Assembly: GCF_000204055.1 (NCBI RefSeq)
Contig: NW_006768790.1
Coordinates: 389,534-453,533 of the forward strand
Source: Melampsora larici-populina 98AG31
Lineage: Eukaryota; Basidiomycota; Pucciniomycetes; Pucciniales; Melampsoraceae
DNA: 64,000 nucleotides
Reading direction: 5' to 3'
Under the pieces are notes generated by a model. It was not told the origin of the DNA and did not search any database. It saw only the letters and a list, made by a program, of their open reading frames with translations. The position numbers and the translations under genes are program-made. This document shows positions 11,340 through 22,466 of this stretch, piece by piece (position 1 is the stretch's first letter; each line of letters begins with the position of its first letter).

Positions 11340-12029
11340 TCAACTTACAAAAATAACCCACTCTCCTGTGTCTCCGGCGTGCTGCATTACAGTTCCCTCG
11401 AGGTCTATGATGGTGTTGCTCAATCCAACACAGTGCGGTAGAGTGGATATTAGACCTTGATTATCGACGTACTTGACCTCGAATTCTACATATCGCCCCA
11501 ACTATAGTGCCAGTCAGTTCAGGAATGCCTTCAATTTGAGTTCATCACTCACTGAGTCTACCCATGCGTTGTGAAGAACAGTGAGAATCCACCAGCTGCT
11601 GACGGTATCACGGTTACCTAAAGATTGACGCCATATAACCATTCCTCAAGCGGTAACATGGACCATATTCAGTCCAGCCTCAAGCGTGGCGTGGCCCGTG
11701 GTTGGCGAACAATCGGTAACATACTCTGCATTAACGATTAGAGGCTTGTCGGGACCGAAGAAGACGGCCAAACCGGAAAAAGTAATGACAACCCCATCAG
11801 ATAGCATATCCGGCGACCTGGTAACCAATAAGAATGGAGAGTATCGATCCGGGATGTAAGGGTGAACTGCAACTACTTCGTAACGAACGCCCAAAGGACC
11901 ACCAAAGGTTGAAACAGAAGTCTGAACCAGAAATCAGTGTCAGAATGTGACCGTGAATCTTGAACTTACAGCCCCTCTTATTCGTACTCTGCCGCGCCAC
12001 ACTAATGGTAACTCATGTCGCTCAGACAT
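11340..12029 (-). pseudogene. Family member C, broken by one TGA
   Basis: Exons: 12029-11970 (20 codons, MSERHELPLVWRGRVRIRGA), 11921-11553 (123 codons) and 11501-11349 (51 codons); reading past the final donor gives V-S-stop at 11340. Introns are 48 bp and 51 bp, phase 0. Exon 2 ends WWILTVLHNAWVDS and exon 3 begins LGRYVEFEVKYVDN, with the conserved Gly in DLEGTV and a GEWVIF end. The only defect seen is an in-frame TGA at 11646-11648, where D reads Arg (HVTA-stop-G in C against TVTARG in D). A single CGA to TGA change would explain it. Divergent from D. Confidence 0.7.
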
Positions 12030-12605
12030 CATCGCTTAAGAATAGTCTGAACTTTCAGGATTACACCAGATTATATTGGCCTGAGGATTCTTCCGGTTCG
12101 TCGAAAAGTGATGGAGGTAGAGAAACGTGGAAGCAGACTGATACGGCGAGAGTGGAAAACGACCGCAACCAAGACTGCTTTGGTGTCAGCTGTTGCCGTT
12201 GAGTTCTTTCCCTGGTCGTGGGGTTTGTACTGATGAAGTGGTATTGCCAGTCCATGACGTGAGTTAGTCATTTGATCTCGTTGTCGTTAGCAGGCTGTCC
12301 CTTAATGTAATTGGCGCACAGGAGGGCCAGCCGTGACTCAGGAGCGTACAACATTACAACTGTGATGACCTTTGTGCCTGAATGGGTTCTGGAATCGGCG
12401 TAGGGATTGTTGTTCCTTTTCAGGTAGCGTTATGCGGTTCGCCGAATCGATTGCCTGATGAGTCTTTGCATAGCAACATCACCTGTCTTCTTCGCCTGCG
12501 CAGACCCGCAGACCCACATTGAGTTCACCCGGGACGATTTAACATCGCTTCGAATGGAACTTTTCCAAATCTCCACAATACAATCCACTCCTTCTCTAGG
12601 TCAGA
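12030..12605. promoter_or_regulatory. Shared upstream region of divergent genes C and D
   Basis: 576 bp between the predicted ATGs of C (minus) and D (plus). It contains no supported coding region. The arrangement repeats the A/B pair, but no obvious sequence similarity to the A/B spacer was seen by eye. Confidence 0.35.
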
Positions 12606-13422
12606 ATGACCAACGTAGCCGATTCCCCCTTACCTATGAACTGGACCGGCGTTTTTCGAATGAACAGTGAAGTAAGTTAGTATTGATATCAGTTAACCAG
12701 GGCTGAATTTGCTTTTCACCTGCAGTGTATCCGACTGTCCAACGCAGGAACCCCTCGACCATGCCTCCAGAGCACTGTGTTACTACTACGTGGTCGTCGT
12801 TCGCATTTGAGATTCTTTGTGCCGTCTCAATCTACCCAGACTGCTCTTGAATCGCACCGGTCTTACCACCTAACGGGTGCAATTTTACCAAGGAGCAACC
12901 GAGACGATACAATTTTCTCGGTAGTGTCCAGTTCAGTAGTTGCGCTCAGCGACTATGCCGCTCAACAGCCTGCGCCTGTTCCGGTCCTTACAGTTACTGC
13001 TCGCGGCCATATAGTACGATGTGTTCGATGTATGACCGTGGGGCATGGGGAAGGCGTATGGGCCATTACGGTGATGCACAACGCCTGGGATGATAGTGTA
13101 AGTGACTTAAATGTTTTCCCTGCGCACTTCCTGACACAGTCACAGTTGGGTAGATTCGTCCATTTCACGGCGGTATACGAAGCATCTCCAATGCTGTTTG
13201 ACTCAATCGGGGGCCGGAATTTGAACGTGGGCAATGTCGTAGATTTCAGCGGTGTGGTAAAGAATTACTGGGCCCGGGGTAGAGTATGGGTTGTGGAGGT
13301 GAGTTCTTGCTCGCCTGAATTAGACTTAAGCTGACTGGTCCCAGCTCCGAGCCGCAGATGCAATCGCGTCGGCTCAACCCCCCACGCTCAGTTCTAAACG
13401 TCGAGCATCCTTCAGCACTTGA
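12606..13422 (+). CDS. Family member D: unrecognised two-domain (OB-like) protein
   Basis: Proposed exons: 12606-12671 (22 codons, MTNVADSPLPMNWTGVFR at the start), 12726-13097 (124 codons), 13146-13298 (51 codons) and 13345-13422 (25 codons plus TGA), giving 222 residues. Introns are 54, 48 and 46 bp, GT-AG, phase 0. The acceptor at 13145 was preferred to 13139 because it gives the 51-codon exon seen in B, C and E. Exon 2 ends VWAITVMHNAWDDS. Exon 3 begins LGRFVHFTAVYEAS, has VVDFSGVV around the conserved Gly and ends RVWVVE. The last exon is a short basic Ser/Thr tail (SSKRRASFST). D aligns with C throughout, giving a usable estimate of the ancestral sequence. Function unknown. Confidence 0.65.
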
Positions 13423-14358
13423 TCTACAGCTGCATGACATTCTCGGGTGTACAATTGGGAGCGGCGTGAAGAGTTATGAAGATGGTGGGGGCAGTTTTAA
13501 CTAAATTGTTGAATCAGCACAAGCATTCAGGTTCAGACCACTCCCAATGTATGATAGGCTAAAATCGGGTGCGCAATGCTAACAGCGGGAGAGAAATGGT
13601 CAGTACTAGTGCGGTGTCTCAGCAGAGTGTACATTACTTTATAGATCCGAGTTAGGCAATGAGAACTTACTGGGAGCAAGTGAAATGGGTTATGTATGCA
13701 CCAAAATTAGAGATGAATAGGTTCAAACTGACTTGAGTTGTAGTTGTATGGCTTAGCATAATCTTATGGTATCATGTAGTGATAAACAACATGCTCATAG
13801 AACTGCCTGCTTGAAAAGGCCGTTTACTGGCTGCATACCTTGCTGGCCTGTAGGCTCAGCTGGAATCAATAGTTTAAGAATCCCTGGTTGAGGCGGCACT
13901 GATGAGTACAGGACGTGACTAAACAACTTTCAACGGATCTGATGTGTCTATGTTTCGAACTCTTGTGCTATGCACGTTTTGTAAGGATGGCCTGTAATGA
14001 TTTGAGTATCATTGTCGGTAATAAACTTTTAATTGACTCAGTTGAAACTCGGTGAACTGTCACTTCAAGAGAAGCAATCTTGTTTAGTCAACCAGGCTGC
14101 TCAGAGCAAACGTGCAGACTCTGCCTGTTGCAGCGGGTTGAAAACTTTGGTTTGACACTACTTCTGGTAGAAGCCATGTATGCATTGCGAAGAAATGGGA
14201 AAATTGGATAAGAATAGTACAGGAGAAGGGACTACAGCTGGTTAACCAACGTTCATATGCAATATCCAGTTGTACTACGAAAAGCATTTAGGTGCTGACT
14301 GCTACATCAGTTAGAGTTTGCGACTGAGACGTGGCACTGAGATGCTTACGTGGCGGGC
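13423..14358. other. Region between gene D and the Helitron helicase 3' end
   Basis: About 0.9 kb without a supported gene. The 3' end of Helitron 1 (a short hairpin followed by a CTRR-type end, on the minus strand) may lie here, but I could not identify it. Confidence 0.35.
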
Positions 14359-17300
14359 TTATGCAATGGCCTCCTTTGAGACTACGTTCATTGTATATCC
14401 TTCTTCAAGGCTGGCTAAAGAAACTGTGGTTTGCTCTGCAGAGGTGCACCTGGAAAATCCGACATAAAGTTGACCATGTGCGAATACCGGTGTGGGAAGT
14501 ACCAGACAAACCTTGTTGACGGTCTGACCCTGAGCCTTGTTTATGGTCATGGCGTAGGCCAGGGTCACGGGGAACTGCAAGTGGTAGAAAGAAATGGGTA
14601 CGTTGGGATCGCCAGGATGATGGAGCTTGATCCGTGGGAGAAAGATGTCTGAACCCTGCTTCGGAGCTGTTATGATTAGGCAACGAAGAGCGTTGTCAGT
14701 GGTTCCGAGTATAAGCAGGCGCGTCCCATTGCAGAGGCCGCGTCTGAGATGAAGGTTGCGTAATAGAACTACGACTGCGCCAACTTTGAGTTTGAGATTG
14801 TGTTGCGGGAAATTGGCCATATTGAATGTGTTCAGAATATAGACGCTGACTTGCTCAGCCCAGTCTTCTGACAAAGCGTCAACGGACTTGTATTGTTTGA
14901 GTACTCCAGCTTGGCTATCCAGAACGTGTTGGTTGATCTTCGCCACCGTCTTGTTTAGCGGAGTGATAATCACGCGTTCCGAATAGACGTGGCCGAGGTC
15001 AGGCCATGCCTGGCTTCGCAATAAAACGGCTGTGTTGGAATAAAAGTTGTCCACTGTCCTTTTGTCAAAAGAGGCATTGGTGCTGAAATGGGCTACTTTG
15101 ACGTATTTTAATTGAACATTTTCGACTGGGGCGGTTTGGAGTGCCCCTGCACCGACCTGGAGAAGCCATTTAGCGAATTCCTTTGCGGTGCGTTGAATGG
15201 CCTGATCCATGCTATCACTTTTCAACCTCATATTGATTGTCAGTTTAAATTGTACTACGTTGGTCCAGAGGTAGGAGTTTTTGATACACGCCCTAACTGA
15301 GTCCTGTAGTGATCCGGATTTAACCACAGGCAGAATCTGACGGAAGTCGCCTGAAAAAAGCACGGTTACACCGCCAAATGGCTGGTCGCAATCACGGAGG
15401 TCTCTCATGGACCTGTCTACACATTCGATAGAATCCTTGTTCATCATAGAAATCTCATCCCAGACCATGAATTGGACATGGGCTAGCAATTTACCTGTCG
15501 CATCTAACCGAGTGAAGTTGCACGTTGAATCAGGGTCGGCAGAGAGTGGTATTTTTAGGATCGAATGAGCGGTGCCTCCATGGATTAGTAAAAGAGCCGC
15601 AATTCCGGATGAAGCAACTGATACAAATGGTATTTCATTTGTATTGCAATAGTTGAGACAAGTATTGAGCAAGTAAGTTTTACCTGACCCCCCAGGTCCG
15701 TCAACAAAAAGCATTCCACCACTTTTGGATCGAGTTGAATCCACAATCAGATCGAAGATTTCCGCCTGTTCTAGCGTAAGACTTTTCACTGCTTGGTCCA
15801 TAGCTTCATGAGTTAACGGTTTGTCGTCTACGTTGTCAAAGTCAGTCGTTCCGCCCCCAATTTCGAACAACAATTGGATGTCTACATCAGGAAGTCCAAC
15901 TTCCCCAAGCGTCTTCCCCATGCTCAATACGCAACTTTCTAGCAGAGATAGGCCATAATTGTTGAGTTGAGCCTGAGTCGGGTGGAGTTCAGGCGAAATT
16001 AAGGCCAGTTGGTACTTGCAATCGTCGCATAAATCCTCTACATGTTCTTCCCAGAGGCGAACAGGATTCGCTGGAGGACTGTGGACTAATATAAGCGCAA
16101 ACATATCCCGCAGCTGCCTTCCTGTCTTCCACGTGGCTGCTTCACTGAGGCAGGCGTCAAAATGTGTATTGGAAAGCAACAGACCGAGACTGTCAGCCGC
16201 ACTGCGGTAAGTGTTATGCAACTTTCCATTGACAGTCTTGAGAAATTGGAAAGAGGTTGGGCCTCGAACAACTGTTAAGAGAAGCCAAAGGTAATATCGT
16301 TCTCCATGGCTTGGCATGGCGAAGTGGAGTCGACTGACGGCTATCGTGTTGTTAATACGCCTCAGCCAAGCTTTGTCGGTCTTGGACCACCAGAAATAAG
16401 CGGGCATGTCGCCGTAAAGAAGTGTCCGTATTGGTATGTTGGTATTGGCTATCAAACCACCCGCGTCGCACATGGAGAAGAATTCAGTAAGGGTGGTACG
16501 CTGGGCTGTGCCGGATTCCATCTGGTTGCGAAGTGTATTTGTGTTATGAAAGTAAACAGTATGTGAATCTTCCAAGTGTAGCATGAGTCGAGTGATCGAC
16601 GGATAGCGACCTGACAGAGCGTACTTGTACAATCTCCATACAGCTAGTCAAGCATACACTACACCAAATGTAATCTTTACCGGGTGGTAAAGAAAACTAC
16701 TGACATAGAAAAGTCCTGAGGCAACAGGAAGAGAGCTAAAAATCTGAAAAAATATGCACCTTGTTCCTAGATGTTGGGGCGTCATGATGAGTAATTTTTT
16801 GTATTTTACACGCAGATATTGGTTAATGTACTAACAATAAAGGCTGAAAATCATCAAAAACCCACCTGTAACAATACCTGAAATTTGGCCCTTGATTTTG
16901 TAGACAGGATTTTGAAATCTTCAAACATCAATAACTTTTGCAGTTCTGAATCAAATAACTCGATGTTTGGTTCATTGAAAAGGTGAGTCTTTCCTCTACA
17001 TTTTTCATTGAGACACCACATCTGTAGCCCGTCTGAAGAAGGTCCTACGGAGCTATTCATGCAGAACTGTTTGGACATATGTAGAGCGTTCAAATGACTA
17101 GATAGCACCTTGCTGACATTATGAAGTGTAAAGCAGAATGGTTCAGCTTTTGAATGAACCAAAAATCGAGTTATTTGGAGCAGAATTGCAAAAGTTATTG
17201 AAGTTTTTAGACCACAAAATATTGTCTTCATAATCATGACCCAAATTTCAGGTATTGTTACATGTGGGTTTTTGATGATTTTCAGCCTTTATTGTTAGTA

Positions 17301-19599
17301 CATTAACCAATATCTGCGTGTAAAATACAAAAAGTTACTCATCATGACGCCCCAACATCTAGGAACAAGGTGCATATTTTTTCAGATTTTTAGCTCTCTT
17401 CCTGTTGCCTCAGGACTTTTCTATGTCAGTAGTTTTCTTTACCGCCCGGTAAAGATTACATTTGGTGTAGTGATAGTCAGTTTTAAATAAAATTGAAGAG
17501 GGTAGAGAGCGAATAATTACCTTCAGGGGATGCTAAAGTTCGCCCGTCAACAAAGTCGTTTGGTTCATTCTCCACCTCTAAGCTGACGGCGCTGCGATCG
17601 TGGCCTTTACTGATGTATTTATAAAGGTACTTGATTGATTTCATTCCAAGGGTCACTTTGTCGTTAATGTGACATCGAAATTTGAGTAGTAGGAAGGGGT
17701 TGTAGGGTACAACATCCCTATTCGTATACTTGTACCCATTTTTCATAAAAAAGCGACCATCGTCGGGTCTTTGGTAAGCTGGGTAAGCATCTTCGGTGAT
17801 GGCGGTTTGTGAATTGAATTCCTTGGGATATCCGTATTTGCACCTGAGGCCATTCCAGCATGCTTTTCCCTTGTAGCAGGGTCCATGAAGCATAAACTGA
17901 GTAACACATGAGTAGAGGTCAGGTGATTCTTGAGGGTCAGGCAGGACTGCCGACACTGATAGGTCAACAGCGGCAGGGGTTTTTGGTGTGGAGCTGGCGT
18001 CGTTGATTAGAACTGCATGGTTGTGAGGATTGCGTCGCTTTTGGAACTCAACGGTGTGGACATATGAAACATTGTAGCCAAGTCTAGAGCGTTTAAAAAT
18101 GTCCTCATGCATTTCTTGAAGCTTAAGTTCAAATATGCGAGCGACTAAGTCCGGCCTATCGTCAGCTGTCTGGCCCGGCAGCAAAGCAGCAGTAATTTCG
18201 GGCCACTTGGGGTTGGCAGTCATCGTGACGAAGAAACTTGGCGGCCCATACGCTTTGACCAGCGCCATGGCGTCGTGATAGAGCTCATGCATGGCACTGG
18301 GACCGCCTATGAAGCCAGAAGGTAGTATTATCCGTTTTCCGACCGTAGCGTCATTGTTATTCAATGCTTCAGCAGCGCCGTTGTAAAATGCTGCCCGAAT
18401 TTTTTTTTGATTCATCTTGTAATATTTCATGCAAGCATTCTCAACACAAACGTACATATCGACTATGTATTCTTGTAAAAGTCTGCCACCTCACAGTATA
18501 GGTGAGAAAACTCCTGGCCGGCTGAAGAGTGTGAAAGCCGCCCATTCAAGATTTGAAACACGACCTGATTTGCCTGCAGTAAAGCAATGTAAGCGGAGTA
18601 GAGTAGTAAGCAAGAAGAATTACGTATGACGTTCATTTAAATGCCGGTAATGCTTGTCCCATCCGTGCAACCCAAACATAAAAAAAATCGGGTAACGAAG
18701 TGAGAAGTAGTTGGTATTTAGGTCACATATACGTCTGAGTGGGCCGTCCCGTCGCCTGAGTATGATGTCTTGGTCTTCTGATCCAATGTCGCCGTCGCCT
18801 TGGATCACAGCGGCGACTTCATTACATGTAGGGTAGTTATAACGGTTGGGGTCGCGGCCTGATAAAGACATGGATTTGATCTTTATGGTCTTGACACCGC
18901 CTGCGTCGAGAACCTCCTCGGCTGACTTGTACAACTTAGCAAACGGATTATGCCTATAGAGGAATTGTTGAAAAGTTTTGATGATATTGGTGTTGAGACC
19001 GCCGCCGGCGCGTTCGTTACGGCTGTGTGCTTCTTCGTCAGACTGGTCCCCATACATGAATATTTGAGCGAATTTCCTTGGTATGCCCGGTGCGGGTAAA
19101 AGTGAGCCAATGCGATGTGTTAAACGTCCCTTGATTTTGTAAGTCCAGGAACCACCGTTGCCTGCAACACTGACGTCTTGCTTCGTCCCAGTTGAAGCGA
19201 AAGACAGGGAATTATTGTATCGGCGGATATCTTGCCTGAATTCCTTGGAAACTGTAATCAAGTATGTTAGGAGGTAGATGTACTTGACTTGTGGTAAGTA
19301 GCTGACTCACTTCTATCTTGGTCGGACAATAATGCCTTGAGGAAGTCAGGCGTTAGTTCATTTTCAAAATTGGTGCTAGGTAATTTGACTGCGCCTTGCT
19401 GGCAGCACGCCGCGTAGACAGTACTCAGAGTGGTCTTGGTCCCGGGTTGTCTCTCCAACGTCCAATGAAGAGCTGCACAGTACGCGCATGGGTCGTCACA
19501 AGGGCCAATATTGTAAGGTATTTCTTCGCCGAAGCGTCTTTTGATTGAAGATTTGGTATTGTCATCTGCATTTGTGACGGCCGGACCGTGGCTAGGCAT
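14359..19599 (-). CDS. Helitron Rep-helicase, four exons, one premature TGA
   Basis: Encodes the HUH endonuclease and Pif1-like helicase that drive rolling-circle transposition. Exons: 19599-19311; 19252 to about 18631; about 18573-17521; 16643-14359; roughly 1420 residues. Exon 1 has the Helitron zinc-like region (CDDPCAYCAALHW, AACCQQGAVKLP). The Rep part has FIGGPSAMHELY, TMTANPKWPEI, the HUH region VEFQKRRNPHNHAVL (PHNH instead of the usual PHAH) and the Tyr pair in KYLYKYISKGHDR. The helicase has Walker A GPGGSGKT, Walker B VWDEISMM, FSGDFRQILPVV, TINKAQGQTV and YVGFSRCT. The exon 2/3 donor near 18630 is not canonical. An in-frame TGA at 18491-18493 sits where the family has Arg (PIL-stop-GGRLLQ). 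The intron between exons 3 and 4 (16644-17520) contains an 816-bp MITE but keeps good splice sites, so only the TGA clearly damages the gene. Confidence 0.85.
16657..17472. mobile_element. CACTA-type MITE 1 (816 bp) inside a Helitron intron
   Basis: Begins CACTACACCAAATGTAATC and ends with its inverse. The arms match for about 230 bp (about 16657-16890 against 17236-17472). It is flanked by the 3-bp direct repeat ATA (16654-16656 and 17473-17475). No transposase is present. The insertion lies within the intron between Rep and helicase exons, just upstream of the acceptor. It is exactly as long as MITE 3 at 49618 and shares several internal phrases with it. Confidence 0.9.
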
Positions 19600-19886
19600 A
19601 GTTCTGAGTATACTGATTATGTTCGGATATCTGGACCTGTGTTGAACAGGCGAGGGGAGATAGGCCTGGTGAGCACTATGATAATTATGGGCAAGGAGTG
19701 GAGGAATAATAACGAATGAACCTGATAATGAACTATAGATCGCCGTTCGACTTGATAGAGAATAGTTTCCAGTGTTTGTGGAGGCTGTGAATGTCGAAAC
19801 GTATTTGGAGGACTGGCGGTTCAGGGGTGAGCTGAGGGATTTACTCGCTAAGTATGGCAGGAGTGAGCTTTGGGCGGTTGTTGGTG

Positions 19887-20534
19887 TTACAATGTTGGTG
19901 CGGAGCGGGACAGGCGACCAAGGGTGTGGTGAAAGGTAGAGGGGAAGATAATTGTATTGTGGGTAAAGCTGCCTGTAAAGGGGTGGCAAGTTGATTGGGT
20001 TGTGAGTATGGATGCACACCGTGAGCAGGAGTCAAGTCGTGGGTAGCGTGTATATATAAGGCAGCGCGAGAACTGGAGCGCCATTTGCAACACACATCGT
20101 ATGAGAGACGGTGAATGGCTGAAAAGCTGCTGAGCAGTCCACGTCCAAATAGGAGATGAACCAGTCCAGGCATCACGATGAAGCGGCAACAGACTTACGG
20201 GAAACGGGTGGTACGGTTGGAACTGATGGTCACAGCCTGGAAATGTGTAGAACTGGTTGGAACCACGCCCAGGCCAATAAAAAGGGCGATGTTCTGAAGG
20301 CAAAGCGATATTTTGTTTGCAGAATGTAGTCTGATTTATGGGGAGGATTGCAATTGTTATGGACCGATCCATTTTCTCGGTGTTAATTTCGTGGTAGCAA
20401 CAACAACTGCTGCATGCGGCGTCAAAACGGTTATGACAATGAATGTCCAGGTAGTCGTTTGCCAAGGCGGCGGGGAGTGTAGGTCCTGAAAATGCTCGTG
20501 AGTGCTGAACAAAGCGAGTGGCGTGCGAATTCAT
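19887..20534 (-). CDS. Possible small Cys/His-rich protein between E and Rep
   Basis: A candidate two-exon gene. Exon 1 starts at ATG 20532-20534 (MNSHATRFVQHSRAF) and includes a Cys/His cluster (HCHNRFDAACSSCCCYHE). It ends at a plausible donor near 20199. An intron with a CTGCTCAG acceptor leads to a second open stretch ending at 19887. The cluster could bind zinc. It could equally be an upstream exon or the 5' leader of the Rep-helicase transcript, since another long open frame overlaps to 19599. Not recognised. Confidence 0.3.
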   Translation of the reverse strand: MNSHATRFVQHSRAFSGPTLPAALANDYLDIHCHNRFDAACSSCCCYHEINTEKMDRSITIAILPINQTTFCKQNIALPSEHRPFYWPGRGSNQFYTFPGCDHQFQPYHPFPVSLLPLHRDAWTGSSPIWTWTAQQLFSHSPSLIRCVLQMALQFSRCLIYTRYPRLDSCSRCASILTTQSTCHPFTGSFTHNTIIFPSTFHHTLGRLSRSAPTL

Positions 20535-20754
20535 GGTAAAACACCAAATCAAGTGGGAGTCGCCGAATTGAACTCATACGTAAATCATTTGGATACCAGA
20601 GGTAGCGGCACAAAGAAAGGATATGACCAAGACATCATTGTTTATTGACATCATGTACACTATAAGAAAGCTATTGTACAACTGTTACACATTATGAACA
20701 AAAAGCGAGATATGAGTTTCTGGTGTGAGCTGAGGTGCGAGAGGAGGCGACACT

Positions 20755-22193
20755 CTACGTTTCCATGTCGTCTTCAGTATTGACTTCTTCACCGTCATCG
20801 CCGTCTTCGATAACCTCCTCTTCTACCTCAGGTACCTTAGGAATGGGCTTAGCCTTCTTCGCTTTGGTAGCAGGTGCCTTCTTAGTAGTAGTTTTCTTTG
20901 GGAGTGGTTGAACCGGCAAAACAGGCCACTCCTCGTCAGAAATGGTCTCGTCAAGGGCGTCAGGTGCGGGCTCGGACTGAACTGTAGCAGAAGCTTTGCC
21001 TTTCCCCTTGGGGACAGCCTTGACGGCCTTGGTGCTGGCGGAAGCTAAAGGCTTTGGGACATGTCTGAGCGTCGAAGTCAGCACGTGAGAAAAAGAATCT
21101 GGAGAGAAATGACGTACTTAGCAGGCCGGGTCCTACATGCAAGTGGCGTTGGGGACTTCAACGGAACCTCCACAATGGGTAATTTACGTTTGGAAGCAGG
21201 TGTTGAACTTGGACCAGGTGTTGGGTTGGTAGAGGTAATGGAACTGGGTACGTGTCTGAATACATAGTCAGTACAAAATCTGGTCGGAGTGTGCTATTGA
21301 AGACTAACTTAGCGGGCCGAACCCGACCAGCGGGAGTAATTGAGCCAGCACGGTCCGCTTTAGTTGATGAAATGCCTTCATTACCGGTACAGGGGCTGAC
21401 ACCGGTAACCTGAGATATTAAAGTCAGTCAGATTGGATTGTGAAAGGAGGGGAATCAGGCGGTTGGCTAACCTCAACTATCCAGCGGTTGTGGTCAGAAT
21501 CCCAGTCCACGATGAAGCCAGTAATAAGCGTTTCGCGACCCGCTTGAACAATATTCTGACTCTTTTCCATGTTGCCAGTTGGACGGATACAGTATTCAAT
21601 TTTGAAGTACTGGTTTTTACGGAGCTGGGGTTGGCTTTAACAGTCAGCAGTGAATCAATGGGTATAATGAGAGACACTCGTACCTGCGGTTGGTAATCAA
21701 CATGTTTCATGACGAAACACAGTGTTGACTTTGTATCGTCCTCATCGGGAATGTTCCATCGACTGGACACAACACCTAATCCTGAGATGGCCGTATTGTT
21801 ATGGAGTACGCCTGTGAAAGTTTTGCTGGTCCCAACGAATATCTTGTGATTTGCTTCGTAATACATATTGAAGTCGGCTGAATCTTTGTTGGCGAGGAAG
21901 CGAGCTTTCATAACGTAACACTCCGCGACGTGTGGTACTTCAAGGGCTGAACAGTACGCGGTAAACTTTCCATCATATTCCTTCTTATTATTGTCATTCC
22001 AACCGTTGCACGTGATTGCAACAGTGCACAAACGGTAGGAGTAGTTACGAGTATCAGAGGGAGGGAGCTGGTGAAGAAGTCAGCAGGTTGCACCACGGGA
22101 GGACAGGGATTAACTCACGACTGCACTGTTCTCGACCACACCAGACACGGTAACAGTGTGGGATTGTTTGACAGGAATGTTTGAACCGGACAT
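20755..22193 (-). CDS. Family member E: Helitron-linked OB-like protein with long tail
   Basis: Six exons join in frame: 22193-22119 (25 codons), 22067-21684 (128), 21624-21472 (51), 21409-21309, 21255-21118 and 21064-20755, giving 386 residues without a stop. The first three exons have the same sizes and phase-0 junctions as A-D: a leader with TVTVSGVVENSAV; exon 2 ending STLCFVMKHVDYQPQ; and the 51-codon exon with FKIEYCIRP, LITGFIVDWDSD and RWIVE. The tail is new. Exons 4 and 5 each end in R-P-A-K and the following exons begin H-V-P, suggesting exon duplication. The last exon is Lys/Ala-rich (KKTTTKKAPATKAKKAKP) and ends very acidic (EVEEEVIEDGDDGEEVNTED). It lies about 1.2 kb upstream of Rep, same strand. 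A ssDNA- or chromatin-binding accessory role is an inference only. Confidence 0.75.
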
Positions 22194-22466
22194 CGGAGAA
22201 GTAGTTAGGAGTGCTAGATGTAAATGAATCGGCTGATAGAAGAAAAATGTGCTGCACGCGATGTGAGATGGAAATATGGAAGTGGATGGGTACGTATGGT
22301 GGGTGATTTGTGACGATACGATGAGCATGTGAATACTATTTATGCGCTGAAAAGGCGAGCAGTGGTGGTAATGAAAGAGGGCAAAGTGTCAAGAGGATGA
22401 TTGCAGGGTGTTGAACCAGTTTGAGGTTGCTAGCGCAGAGTGACACGGCGAGATATGGTACATGGC

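Larger units (their letters stand above)
14359..22193 (-). mobile_element. Helitron 1 (Rep-helicase plus upstream gene E); ends undefined
   Basis: A rolling-circle transposon, minus strand. The Rep-helicase gene occupies 19599-14359. Gene E (22193-20755), a probable accessory gene, lies about 1.2 kb upstream in the same orientation. Genes A-D, relatives of E, lie beyond the helicase 3' end. Neither terminus (5' TC, 3' hairpin plus CTRR) could be found by reading, so the limits given are only those of the co-oriented genes; the true element may be longer and might include A-D. A CACTA-type MITE has inserted in a Rep-helicase intron. Confidence 0.6.

Noticed and set aside
12071..12271. Overlapping ORFs between C and D
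   Set aside because: Short, in conflicting frames, and without the conserved family features; treated as intergenic.
14359..22193. Exact Helitron termini
   Set aside because: Several TC starts and CTAG-like ends occur by chance; none was paired with a convincing hairpin, so no terminus is claimed.
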